Assembly: GCA_019313025.1 (NCBI GenBank)
Contig: JAFDCA010000090.1
Location: 1 to 13,905 of the forward strand
DNA from: Deltaproteobacteria bacterium
GTDB lineage: Bacteria; Desulfobacterota; Desulfobacteria; Desulfobacterales; UBA11574
DNA length: 13,905 bases
Direction: 5' to 3'
The notes under the pieces were generated by a model. The model searched no databases. It was not told where the DNA came from and saw only the letters and a list, made by a program, of their open reading frames with translations. Positions 7,303 to 13,905 of the stretch are shown in pieces (position 1 is the first letter of the stretch; each line of letters starts with the position of its first letter). The translations under genes were made by a program, and so were the position numbers.

Positions 7303-8123
7303 CTGAAATCATAAAGTTCAGGCCGTCTGTTGGGCAAAAAGTATCGCATCAGATGCTCTCGAACCCCGTCGAGATCTTTGGATTTTAGATCGGCTATAAC
7401 CAGATGTTCCTTGTTGCTTAATTTTTTTTTAATGACGTTTCCAGATGGCCCGATGATCACTGCGATGCCTGGGAAACAAAGCCCCTTTTCATTTTCTCCG
7501 GTTTGGTTACAGGCGACGATAAACAAACCATTATCGAACGCCCTTGCGGTGAGATGGCGCATCCATGATCTGTATTTCTCTTCGGGGGTTCCTCTTGGGG
7601 ATGCGTGAGGAATAAAAATCACATCAGCACCATGTATTGCCATGTGGGTGGATAGTTCTGGGAAATGGGCATCATAGCAAAGTTGGATGCCGAACCTGAT
7701 GCCTCTTGCATCAAACAAGGGTATCGTATCGCCTGGTGTGAAAAGGTCTTGTTCAGGAGGCGCGATGTGTAATTTTCTATAGACGCCTACAAATCCGTCT
7801 GGTTTTATGACCAGATGGCTTGAAAAAAAAAGACCTTTTTCATCTTTTTCAATAATTCCTGCCAAAATGACAATCTTTTTGGATTTGGACAAATTTGAAA
7901 GATTTTGGGTTATAGGACCTGGAACAGATTGTGCTGCAATCTTAATCTCTTCAAGATTACTATAGCCGGTAATATTCAATTCGGGAAAGCAAATAATATG
8001 GGCCCCTTCATTTTTTGATATGTTTATCCAATGGACCATGGCGTCGAGATTACGATGTACATCCCCTGCAACGGAACGAAAGATCATGGCGGCAATACGG
8101 ATGTCATGCATGGCAAGTTTCAT
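7299..8123 (-). CDS. Carbon-nitrogen hydrolase (nitrilase superfamily amidohydrolase)
   Basis: This is a nitrilase-superfamily enzyme, which hydrolyses amide, carbamoyl or nitrile C-N bonds through a Glu-Lys-Cys triad. From the chosen start these are E48 (CFPELNITGY), K117 (VYRKLHI) and C149 (QLCYDAHFPEL). The 274-residue length is normal. The frame stays open to a TTG at 8186, which would add 21 residues and overlap the ahbA stop by 11 bases. I prefer ATG 8123 because the family usually starts a few residues before the IRIAAM-like first strand, although no Shine-Dalgarno sequence supports it; ATG 8111 is a further option. It is the last gene of the minus-strand set yjbQ, ahbA, nitrilase. The substrate cannot be told from sequence; N-carbamoyl compounds and omega-amides are common in this family. 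Confidence 0.85.
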   Translation of the reverse strand: MKLAMHDIRIAAMIFRSVAGDVHRNLDAMVHWINISKNEGAHIICFPELNITGYSNLEEIKIAAQSVPGPITQNLSNLSKSKKIVILAGIIEKDEKGLFFSSHLVIKPDGFVGVYRKLHIAPPEQDLFTPGDTIPLFDARGIRFGIQLCYDAHFPELSTHMAIHGADVIFIPHASPRGTPEEKYRSWMRHLTARAFDNGLFIVACNQTGENEKGLCFPGIAVIIGPSGNVIKKKLSNKEHLVIADLKSKDLDGVREHLMRYFLPNRRPELYDFS

Positions 8124-8175
8124 ACTGACGGTTGATGGATAAAATACGATGAAGCCGGGTATTTGATGACCAAAA

Positions 8176-8631
8176 TTAAAGATCAAACTGTGCTTTAATT
8201 TTATACATTTTTGTTGCAGGCAGGTTTAAAATTCTCTTTACACCTGTCTCCTGGGAGATTTTATTAAGGTTATTGTATATTTCATCCATGGATTGAGCGA
8301 TAAACGTAAACCAGATGTTATACTTATTGTCCCGCCGGTAGTTATGGGTGACTCCCGGATAGCGGTTAACCACCCTGGCAAAACGGTCAATTTTATCTTG
8401 GGAGACCTTTGCCGCACAGAGTGTACTGACAAATCCTAATTTTTCAGGAGCAAAATTGCCGCCGATCCGGCGGATAATTCCTTTTTTCTTCAGCCGTTTT
8501 AATCTCTTGATCACTTGATCTTCCGAAAGTTGAAGGTTTTCAGCAATTGAGAGATAGGGGCGCTTTGTGATAGGGAAATCGGATTGAATCCGATTCAATA
8601 TCGCTCGGTCAATTTCATCGATTGACAACAT
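8176..8631 (-). CDS. ahbA: Sirohaem decarboxylase subunit, AhbA type (AsnC/Lrp fold)
   Basis: AhbA and AhbB form the enzyme that removes two acetate carboxyls of sirohaem to give 12,18-didecarboxysirohaem, the first step of the sirohaem-dependent haem pathway in sulfate reducers and archaea. The 151 residues have the Lrp/AsnC layout: a winged helix at about 5-56 (DRAILNRIQ, then IKRLKRLKKKGIIRRIGGNF) and an effector-like domain after it. The sequence GVTHNYRRDNKYNIWFTFIA (93-112, with H96) and the end ILNLPATKMYKIKAQFD are typical of the AhbA branch. AhbB proteins more often carry an HCY...PYN version. No partner ahbB is in the window. ATG 8631 has AGGA seven bases upstream and lies three bases after the yjbQ stop, so the two are surely cotranscribed. 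A true Lrp regulator is less likely given these motifs. Confidence 0.8.
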   Translation of the reverse strand: MLSIDEIDRAILNRIQSDFPITKRPYLSIAENLQLSEDQVIKRLKRLKKKGIIRRIGGNFAPEKLGFVSTLCAAKVSQDKIDRFARVVNRYPGVTHNYRRDNKYNIWFTFIAQSMDEIYNNLNKISQETGVKRILNLPATKMYKIKAQFDL

Positions 8632-8634
8632 GAA

Positions 8635-9039
8635 TCATTCCTGAAATTTGTCTTTTATCAGATGCACGTGAACCTTTCTGGTTCGGGGACCGTCAAATTC
8701 GCAGAAAAATATTCCCTGCCACGTGCCCAAGACCAACCGATTATTGTCTACTGCAATGAGCTCTGAAGGACCGATAAGAGTAGATTTGATATGGGCCGGC
8801 GAATTTCCTTCTAGATGACGATATCCCGCTTTCCAGGGTATGATGGAGTTGATGATCATCAAGATATCATCTTTTACACTCGGATCAGCACTTTCATTAA
8901 TGGTAATTGCAGCAGTTGTGTGCGGAACATAGAGCATACACAGTCCCCAGCCGATGTCAGCAGAAAGGACGACATCCTGAATTTTGGAGGTAATGTCGAT
9001 TAGTTCAGTTTTGTTTTTCGATTTAATTGTGCAGATCAT
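8635..9039 (-). CDS. yjbQ: YjbQ / UPF0047 family protein
   Basis: This 134-residue protein belongs to the UPF0047 (YjbQ) family, annotated as secondary thiamine-phosphate synthase because members show weak activity of that kind; the true role is unsettled. Conserved features are VPHTTAAITINESADP (H40, E49, D52), GNSPAHIKSTLIGPS (H83) and LGTWQGIFFCEFDGPR near the C-terminus. Length and motif order are those of an intact member. ATG 9039 is preceded by GGAG about eight bases upstream. The two G residues at the start of that site form the base of the long palindrome at 9049-9100. It is the first gene of the minus-strand set that continues with ahbA three bases downstream and the carbon-nitrogen hydrolase. 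Confidence 0.88.
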   Translation of the reverse strand: MICTIKSKNKTELIDITSKIQDVVLSADIGWGLCMLYVPHTTAAITINESADPSVKDDILMIINSIIPWKAGYRHLEGNSPAHIKSTLIGPSELIAVDNNRLVLGTWQGIFFCEFDGPRTRKVHVHLIKDKFQE

Positions 9040-9048
9040 ATCATTTCT

Positions 9049-9100
9049 CCATTTTATAAAAAAAGCCCTGCAAAACTGCAGAGCTTTTTTTATAAAATGG
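9049..9100. terminator. Long palindromic terminator between dsrC and yjbQ
   Basis: The left arm (9049-9072) and right arm (9077-9100) pair over 24 positions with a single mismatch (9067 against 9082) and a 4-base loop at 9073-9076. The outer 18 pairs are perfect and include a run of seven A against seven T, so either strand gives a GC-rich tip followed by a U tract. It lies 24 bases after the dsrC stop and should end the dsrC transcript. Its other end reaches the Shine-Dalgarno of yjbQ, leaving no visible room for a separate yjbQ promoter between dsrC and the hairpin. Confidence 0.88.
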
Positions 9101-9124
9101 GCAAACCAATTGTCGTCTTTTTAA

Positions 9125-9442
9125 TTAGACACATCCTGTGGGCTTCGGAAGACCGGCCATCTTGCATGCTCCCTTGCCGGGGCCTGAGGGAAACAGTTCA
9201 TAAATATGTTTTAGCTTAAAACCAGTTACTTTTGAGAGGATGCGAACCATGGGAGCAATCCCATTTTTTTCATAGTATTCCTGAAGAACCTTAATCACCT
9301 TATGGTGCTCATCGTTTAATTCTTCAATCCCTTCCTGGTGCTTTACCCACTGAACCCACTCTTCACACCAGTTGTCATAACTGTCGATAAAGCCGTCTTC
9401 ATCTACGGTAAATGTTTTTCCCATATACTCAACTGTTGCCAT
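9125..9442 (-). CDS. dsrC: DsrC, sulfur-carrier substrate of dissimilatory sulfite reductase
   Basis: DsrC carries the sulfur leaving dissimilatory sulfite reductase DsrAB as a trisulfide between its two C-terminal cysteines, which is then reduced by membrane complexes such as DsrMKJOP. All hallmarks are present in this 105-residue protein: VDEDGFI near the start, KNGIAPMVRILSK (59-71), and the C-terminal arm FPSGPGKGACKMAGLPKPTGCV with C93 and C104 ten residues apart. Having both cysteines marks DsrC proper rather than TusE-like or regulatory homologues that lack the first. An extra Cys26 is present. The ribosome binding site is strong, AGGAGG six bases before ATG 9442. It stands alone between its own terminator and a divergent intergenic region; dsrAB is not in the window. 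Confidence 0.96.
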   Translation of the reverse strand: MATVEYMGKTFTVDEDGFIDSYDNWCEEWVQWVKHQEGIEELNDEHHKVIKVLQEYYEKNGIAPMVRILSKVTGFKLKHIYELFPSGPGKGACKMAGLPKPTGCV

Positions 9443-9687
9443 TCAAAACCTCCTTTTTACTTTAATTATTTTTATGGCGTTCTGCCTATTCCTTTCTTTA
9501 AAAAGACTTAAAACAATTATCTGATTGATTTGTCAATGTCAATATGAAAAATATAAATACTTTTTTTTTGGTAAAGATAACGGATTTTAAATTTTTAAAT
9601 ACTTTAACTGAAATGCCGATTTTGTTTAAAAGTGAAAAAATATCCTGTCAGCGATGCTTAATTTGAAAAATCTGGAAGGGAGAATTG
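9443..9687. other. Divergent intergenic region between dsrC and miaA
   Basis: This AT-rich stretch of 245 bases separates the divergent dsrC and miaA genes and must hold both promoters. A possible dsrC promoter is listed separately. No gene, RNA or clear operator was recognised. A run of nine T lies near 9562-9570. Confidence 0.5.
9508..9542 (-). promoter_or_regulatory. Candidate sigma70 promoter for dsrC
   Basis: On the minus strand two adjacent TTGACA boxes occur (complement of 9537-9542 and 9531-9536). The first is followed after 15 bases by GATAAT (complement of 9516-9521, 5 of 6 consensus); the second after 17 bases by TTTTAA (complement of 9508-9513, 3 of 6). Either pair would start transcription some 60 to 75 bases before the dsrC ATG. 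Neither has both ideal spacing and ideal boxes, so which one is used is open. Confidence 0.4.
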
Positions 9688-10623
9688 ATGTATTTTAAAG
9701 GTGTTAAACCAAAGGTGATTGTTATATGCGGACCAACAGCTTTAGGGAAAACATCTACGGCCATTCATCTTGCAAAACACTTCCATGGTGAGATTATCGG
9801 CGCTGATTCAATGCAAGTATACAAATATATGGATATCGGAACGGCCAAGCCCACACCTGATGAGCAAGCTCGTGTCAAACATCATATGATCGATTTCATC
9901 GACCCGGATGAACATTTTGACGCCAAAAAGTATGCCACCCTTTCCCGTGAAAAGGTTATGGAACTTCATGAACAAAAGATAATTCCTTTTGTTGTCGGCG
10001 GAACAGGGCTTTATATCAAAGCACTCTTTCATGGTCTTTTTAACGCCAAAACATCAGATTTTGATATCCGTGACCGTTTAAAAGCTGAACTTCAAGCTTA
10101 CGGCAGCACTTATTTATACAAAAGATTATGTCGCCAGGATTCCGACACGGCAAAAAAGATACACCCTAAGGACACATACAGAATCATAAGGGCTCTTGAA
10201 GTGTACGCGTTAACCGGAAAGACGCTTACTGAATTCCATCGGTCCCATGGTTTTGAAGAAAGACCCTTTATCGTACTGAAAATCGGTCTTCATATCAACC
10301 GGGAAATACTTTATGATCGTATTAACAAAAGAGTTCAAATAATGATCAACAGTGGTTTTGTTAACGAGGTAAGACGGCTGCTGGCAATGGGGTATTCGCC
10401 GGAGCTAAAATCCATGCAATCCATCGGTTATCGCCATATCGTCAATTTTATAGAAGGTCATTTAACATGGGATGAGACGATAAGGACACTGAAGCGGGAT
10501 ACAAGAAGATATGCAAAACGTCAAATGACGTGGTTCAAGGCGGATCCGGAAATCATATGGAAAGAACCGGAAGCCTTGGGGGATATTAAAGGGTTGATAA
10601 AAAAATTCTTGCAAGGAAAATAA
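9688..10623 (+). CDS. miaA: tRNA dimethylallyltransferase
   Basis: MiaA transfers the dimethylallyl group of DMAPP to N6 of A37 in tRNAs reading UNN codons, the first step towards ms2i6A. The 311-residue length is typical. The P-loop GPTALGKT is at residues 15-22, followed by GADSMQVYKYMDIGTAKPT with the catalytic aspartate (D40), then VGGTGLYIKAL (103-113). The C-terminal part has SIGYRH and RRYAKRQMTWF, which are characteristic. The frame extends one codon upstream to TTG 9685, but ATG 9688 is chosen because GGGAG lies five bases before it. It is followed after 23 bases by nadE on the same strand, so the two are probably cotranscribed. In the same window mnmG also modifies tRNA, at position 34. 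Confidence 0.95.
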   Translation: MYFKGVKPKVIVICGPTALGKTSTAIHLAKHFHGEIIGADSMQVYKYMDIGTAKPTPDEQARVKHHMIDFIDPDEHFDAKKYATLSREKVMELHEQKIIPFVVGGTGLYIKALFHGLFNAKTSDFDIRDRLKAELQAYGSTYLYKRLCRQDSDTAKKIHPKDTYRIIRALEVYALTGKTLTEFHRSHGFEERPFIVLKIGLHINREILYDRINKRVQIMINSGFVNEVRRLLAMGYSPELKSMQSIGYRHIVNFIEGHLTWDETIRTLKRDTRRYAKRQMTWFKADPEIIWKEPEALGDIKGLIKKFLQGK

Positions 10624-10646
10624 AGATATATCAATAATAAATTATC

Positions 10647-12305
10647 ATGAAAATAGCCATAGCACAGATCAATCCGATTATCGGCGACTTTAAACACAAT
10701 TTTGATAAGATGAAGCATTATGCAGATCAGGCCATCAACTTAGAATGCGATCTGGTTGTCTTTTCAGAGCTTGTGATAACAGGATATCCACCCCGAGATT
10801 TTCTTGAGAGAAGGGATTTTATCGATGCGAATCTTGCCTGTTTAAAACGGCTGTTGACCTCTATCCGGGGCATCGGGGTAATATGCGGCTTTGTGGACAA
10901 AAATCCTGCGGGAAAAGGAAAGCCGCTATATAACACGGCGATTCTTTTTGAAGAGGGTGACATCATTCAAAAGGTATATAAAAGATTACTGCCGACATAT
11001 GATATATTTGATGAGCGGCGATACTTTGAGCCCGGAAGAAAAAGTCCGCCATGTTCATACAAGGGGCACAGAATAGGGCTTACAATTTGTGAAGATGCTT
11101 GGAATGACGAAGATATTTTTCAAAATAGAATTTATGCCCATGACCCCGTGGCCCAAACCGTTCAATCCGGAGCCGATCTGGTGATCAATATTGCCGCATC
11201 TCCTTATTATCTGGGACACGATAAATTCAGGCAAAACATGTTCGCGTTTATGGCTAAAAAATACCGGGTTCCTTTTGTATTTGCCAACCAGGTCGGTGGC
11301 AATGACAGCATTCTATTCGACGGATCAAGCAGTGTTTTTGACAAAAATGGTAAAGTGATTGCCAGGGCTTCAGACTTTAGAGAAGATGTTGTTATTTTTG
11401 ATTCTAAAACATTACAAACTCGCAAAGACAGCGTCCACAACGTTTCACAATCGGAAACGGAATCTATATTAAAGGCCTTGGTTATGGGAACCCATAACTA
11501 TGTTACCAAATGCGGTTTTTCCAAAGTGGTTATCGGTTTGAGTGGGGGTATCGATTCGGCTCTGACCGCGTGCATTGCATCCAGGGCTTTGGGGCCGGAG
11601 AATGTTTCAGTGGTTTTTATGCCGTCTCCATACACATCCAAAGAAAATTTTGAAGATACACAAAAGCTGGCGGAGAACCTGGGTGTGGTTCTGACAACCA
11701 TACCCATTGAAGGCATGTTTAAAGAGTTTTTAAGGTTTCTTTCACCTGCATTTAAAGACACCGAACCGGATATTACGGAACAAAATATCCAGGCCAGAAT
11801 CAGGGGTACCATTCTTATGGCACTTTCCAACAAACATGGCGCGTTAGTCCTCTCCACAGGCAACAAGTCTGAACTTGCCGTTGGGTATTGTACGCTCTAT
11901 GGTGACATGACCGGTGGCCTGGCTGTCATTTCGGACATTCCAAAAACCATGGTTTATGATCTCGCGCATTTTATCAATCAAGAAAAAGAGTTCATTCCTC
12001 ATCGAATCATCACCAAAGCGCCTTCCGCCGAGCTCAAACCCGATCAAATCGACCAGGATGATCTTCCGCCTTATGATATTCTGGATGCTATTTTAAAAGG
12101 ATACATCGAAGAGGTCAAGGGGCTCGAAGATCTTGTTCAGACGGGTTTTGATAGAAAGGTTGTCGAGGATGTTATTTTCAGGGTTGACAGGAATGAATAC
12201 AAACGGCATCAGGCGGCACCGGGTCTTAAGGTGACATCCAAGGCGTTTGGCTATGGTAGAAGATATCCTCTGGCGCAGCGTTATACGGGAACATCCGAAC
12301 GATAG
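10647..12305 (+). CDS. nadE: Glutamine-dependent NAD+ synthetase
   Basis: This 552-residue two-domain enzyme makes NAD+ from nicotinic acid adenine dinucleotide, ATP and glutamine, the last step of NAD synthesis. The N-terminal glutaminase is of the nitrilase type, with E41 (FSELVITGYPPRD), K112 (VYKRLLPTYDIFDE) and C148 (LTICEDAWND) as the triad. The C-terminal synthetase has the PP-loop SGGIDSAL at about 299-306, then LSTGNKSELAVGYCTLYGDM and SAELKPDQ.DQDDLPPYDILD. It ends RRYPLAQRY. The domain order and length are standard for the glutamine-using form. No clear Shine-Dalgarno sequence precedes ATG 10647; expression may rely on coupling to miaA 23 bases upstream. Its stop is one base from the stop of the convergent radical SAM gene, with no terminator visible. 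Confidence 0.95.
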   Translation: MKIAIAQINPIIGDFKHNFDKMKHYADQAINLECDLVVFSELVITGYPPRDFLERRDFIDANLACLKRLLTSIRGIGVICGFVDKNPAGKGKPLYNTAILFEEGDIIQKVYKRLLPTYDIFDERRYFEPGRKSPPCSYKGHRIGLTICEDAWNDEDIFQNRIYAHDPVAQTVQSGADLVINIAASPYYLGHDKFRQNMFAFMAKKYRVPFVFANQVGGNDSILFDGSSSVFDKNGKVIARASDFREDVVIFDSKTLQTRKDSVHNVSQSETESILKALVMGTHNYVTKCGFSKVVIGLSGGIDSALTACIASRALGPENVSVVFMPSPYTSKENFEDTQKLAENLGVVLTTIPIEGMFKEFLRFLSPAFKDTEPDITEQNIQARIRGTILMALSNKHGALVLSTGNKSELAVGYCTLYGDMTGGLAVISDIPKTMVYDLAHFINQEKEFIPHRIITKAPSAELKPDQIDQDDLPPYDILDAILKGYIEEVKGLEDLVQTGFDRKVVEDVIFRVDRNEYKRHQAAPGLKVTSKAFGYGRRYPLAQRYTGTSER

Positions 12306-12306
12306 G

Positions 12307-13221
12307 TTAAAGATCAACATACTTTCCTTGCCATGTATCCCTCGTTTCCAATGTTTTTCGAATGAGAGCGATGGTTTCCATCTTTTGAAGGGACCAGGTG
12401 GGGGCCACCAGTTCATTTGGATGTGGATCTCCGGTTAGACGTTGAATCACCATGTGTTTTGGAATACGTTCCAAAAAATCACAAACAATATCGATGTATT
12501 CATTTTGTTCCAGACATCTGTATCTGTTCGTACGGTATAGCTCATCCAGTTTTGTACCCTTTACAACGTAAAGGAGGTGAAGTTTGACACCGTCTATTTC
12601 CATATCGGCAATTGCCCGAGCTGTTTGGAGCATATGAACTTTTTTTTCCCGGGGGAGACCTAAAATCACATGGGCACAAATATTGATACCCCTGTTTTTC
12701 GTCGCCTCCACAGCCCCTTTGAAACAGCTGAAATCATGCCCTCGATTGATCAAGGCAAGGGTCGAATCATTGGCCGATTGCAGACCGTATTCGATCCAAA
12801 CCAGATAATTGTCCGCGTATCTCTGTAAAAGATCCAAGATCGGTTCGTTGACACAATCGGGTCTTGTACCGATGGAAATCCCCACCACATCTTCAACGCC
12901 GAGGGCCTGTTCGTATAGATGTTTAAGCGTATCAATAGGGCCATAAGTATTTGTAAATGATTGGAAATATGCTATATATTTTTTTGCTTTATAGCGTTTA
13001 AACAGAACGCTTTTTGCGGATACAATCTGATCGATAACTGAAAACCCTTTTGCATGGGCGCCGGTACCGGAGCCTCTCACATTACAGTAGATACATCCGC
13101 CTGTGGAGATGGTTCCGTCCCTGTTTGGACAGGAGAGACCGGCATCAATGGTGATTTTTTGAACTCTGCATCCAAAAATGTTTTTCAGATAGGTGTTAAA
13201 ATCATTGTATCGTTGACGCAT
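12307..13221 (-). CDS. yhcC: YhcC-like radical SAM protein (TIGR01212 family)
   Basis: This 304-residue protein matches the YhcC / TIGR01212 radical SAM family, whose function is unknown. The three cysteines for the 4Fe-4S cluster are C31, C43 and C46 in GLSCPNRDGTISTGGCIYCN, the wide C-x11-C-x2-C spacing of this family rather than the usual CxxxCxxC. Other conserved parts are YFQSFTNTYGP, ISIGTRPDC, WIEYGLQS, HVILGLPRE and KLHLLYVVKGT. The end, QRLTGDPHPNELVAPTWS followed by KMETI, is also typical. The N-terminal MRQRYNDFNTYLKNIFG supports the start at ATG 13221, although its ribosome binding site is weak. It overlaps nothing but ends one base from nadE, tail to tail. Nothing next to it hints at a substrate. 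Confidence 0.9.
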   Translation of the reverse strand: MRQRYNDFNTYLKNIFGCRVQKITIDAGLSCPNRDGTISTGGCIYCNVRGSGTGAHAKGFSVIDQIVSAKSVLFKRYKAKKYIAYFQSFTNTYGPIDTLKHLYEQALGVEDVVGISIGTRPDCVNEPILDLLQRYADNYLVWIEYGLQSANDSTLALINRGHDFSCFKGAVEATKNRGINICAHVILGLPREKKVHMLQTARAIADMEIDGVKLHLLYVVKGTKLDELYRTNRYRCLEQNEYIDIVCDFLERIPKHMVIQRLTGDPHPNELVAPTWSLQKMETIALIRKTLETRDTWQGKYVDL

Positions 13222-13554
13222 TGTTCTCGGTATCGGGAAGGATGGATTGTTTCAATTTTGTTTTTGGTGAATTAGTGATTAAAATAACAAGTTAATATAT
13301 ACATTTTTGCATAAAAGATGTAAAATAATCAATAATGAATTCACAGAACGTCTAATTGGTCTCGTGTCAGATGCCCAAACATTAAATACTAAATAATAAA
13401 TCAGAGGACGGAGTGTTTTTATTTGTTTAATCGCTCCATGGATAATGCTTTATTTCAAACAGCACACGCTTTTAAATAAGAATCTCCATCTAGTTGGGGT
13501 GTATCTGAAAGTAAAGACCAATTCGCTTAGCAATTAAAAATATCATCCTTGTAA
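13222..13554. other. Divergent intergenic region between yhcC and mnmG
   Basis: This AT-rich stretch of 333 bases lies between two divergent genes. No gene or RNA was recognised. An imperfect dyad with TACAT at 13300-13304 and ATGTA at 13318-13322 and T/A-rich inner arms could be an operator or part of a promoter region. A second weak pairing, GGAGTG near 13415 with CGCTCC near 13432, has a loop too long to be convincing. No promoter with good -35 and -10 boxes could be assigned to either gene. Confidence 0.45.
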
Positions 13555-13905
13555 ATGACAGTATATAGAAAAAAATACGATATTATTGTCGTTGGTGCCG
13601 GTCATGCCGGATGTGAGGCTGCGCTCGCTGCTGCCAGAATGGGTTGTAGTGTACTTCTTTTTGCTATAGATCTGGACAAGGTGGCGTCCATGCCCTGCAG
13701 CCCATCCATTGGAGGTATGGCAAAAGGTCAGCTTGTAAAGGAGATCGATGCCCTGGGTGGTGAAATGGCAAAGATCACGGATAAAACGGCGATACAGTAT
13801 CGAACCTTGAACACCAAAAAAGGCCCTGCCGTCCATTCTTCCCGAACGCAAAACGATAAAACCCGGTATCACATGGCCATGAAAGCCGTCATTGAAAAAC
13901 AACAA
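13555..13905 (+). CDS. mnmG: MnmG (GidA) tRNA uridine-modifying enzyme, N-terminal fragment
   Basis: MnmG is the FAD-binding partner of MnmE; together they install (carboxymethyl)aminomethyl groups on U34 of certain tRNAs. Only the first 117 of about 620-630 residues are present because the window ends in the gene; the frame is open to the last base. [20 protein letters not shown] is the FAD-binding GxGxxG strand-helix. [37 protein letters not shown] and [10 protein letters not shown] follow exactly as in the family. ATG 13555 is chosen since the dinucleotide-binding strand begins eight residues later; the ribosome binding site before it is poor. The overlapping minus-strand frame is a shadow of this gene. 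Confidence 0.95.
   Translation, partial: MTVYRKKYDIIVVGAGHAGCEAALAAARMGCSVLLFAIDLDKVASMPCSPSIGGMAKGQLVKEIDALGGEMAKITDKTAIQYRTLNTKKGPAVHSSRTQNDKTRYHMAMKAVIEKQQ

Noticed and set aside
8124..8186. N-terminal extension of the carbon-nitrogen hydrolase to TTG 8186
   Set aside because: It adds 21 residues not typical of the family ahead of the first strand, starts with a rare codon and lacks a good ribosome binding site. It is not fully excluded.
11498..11866. Minus-strand frame of 122 residues
   Set aside because: It lies opposite the conserved PP-loop region of nadE and has no recognisable features.
13543..13905. Minus-strand frame of 120 residues at the right edge
   Set aside because: It is antisense to the start of mnmG, whose plus-strand translation matches the family throughout.
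1..13905. CRISPR array, tRNA or rRNA genes, insertion sequences, phage genes
   Set aside because: No regularly spaced repeats, cloverleaf-like segments, transposase or integrase motifs were seen on either strand.

Overview
The window most likely comes from a Desulfobacterota (former Deltaproteobacteria) sulfate reducer. The main reasons are a canonical dsrC with both C-terminal redox cysteines and an AhbA-type sirohaem decarboxylase subunit, both hallmarks of sulfite-reducing anaerobes that make haem from sirohaem. The rest of the gene complement and the moderate, slightly AT-rich composition fit. This assignment is inference from gene content, not a database match.

Layout: (1) 1-1191, the C-terminal four fifths of a histidine ammonia-lyase (hutH, +), cut by the window edge. 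(2) 1220-3523, a large minus-strand protein whose C-terminus is a class III nucleotidyl cyclase domain behind about 490 residues I do not recognise. (3) 3524-3917, mostly non-coding, with one doubtful cysteine-rich micro-ORF. (4) 3918-5546 (+), a UPF0173 metallo-beta-lactamase-fold hydrolase and a short J-domain co-chaperone. (5) 5611-6180 (-), an HD-domain hydrolase. (6) 6181-6944, a long leader region: a structured, possibly repeat-derived stretch, then a sigma70-like promoter, a full cobalamin riboswitch and a strong intrinsic terminator. (7) 6945-7205 (+), an unrecognised 86-residue protein that is the only gene under that riboswitch. (8) 7299-9039 (-), an operon in the order yjbQ, ahbA, carbon-nitrogen hydrolase. 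(9) 9125-9442 (-), dsrC, separated from yjbQ by a very long palindrome. (10) 9688-12305 (+), miaA and glutamine-dependent nadE. (11) 12307-13221 (-), a YhcC-like radical SAM protein. (12) 13555-13905 (+), the start of mnmG, cut by the window edge.

How they fit together: most genes are housekeeping or cofactor genes. DsrC serves dissimilatory sulfite reductase, whose cofactor is sirohaem, and AhbA acts on sirohaem on the way to haem, so their nearness is metabolically sensible. MiaA and MnmG both modify tRNA anticodon loops, at positions 37 and 34.

The most novel-looking unit is the B12 riboswitch, terminator and orphan small gene at about 6560-7302. It appears to be a single-gene, cobalamin-controlled transcription unit whose product I cannot assign. 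Second is the 9049-9100 palindrome, which looks like the dsrC terminator but also takes in part of the yjbQ ribosome binding site. No CRISPR array, tRNA, rRNA, insertion sequence or phage gene was seen.
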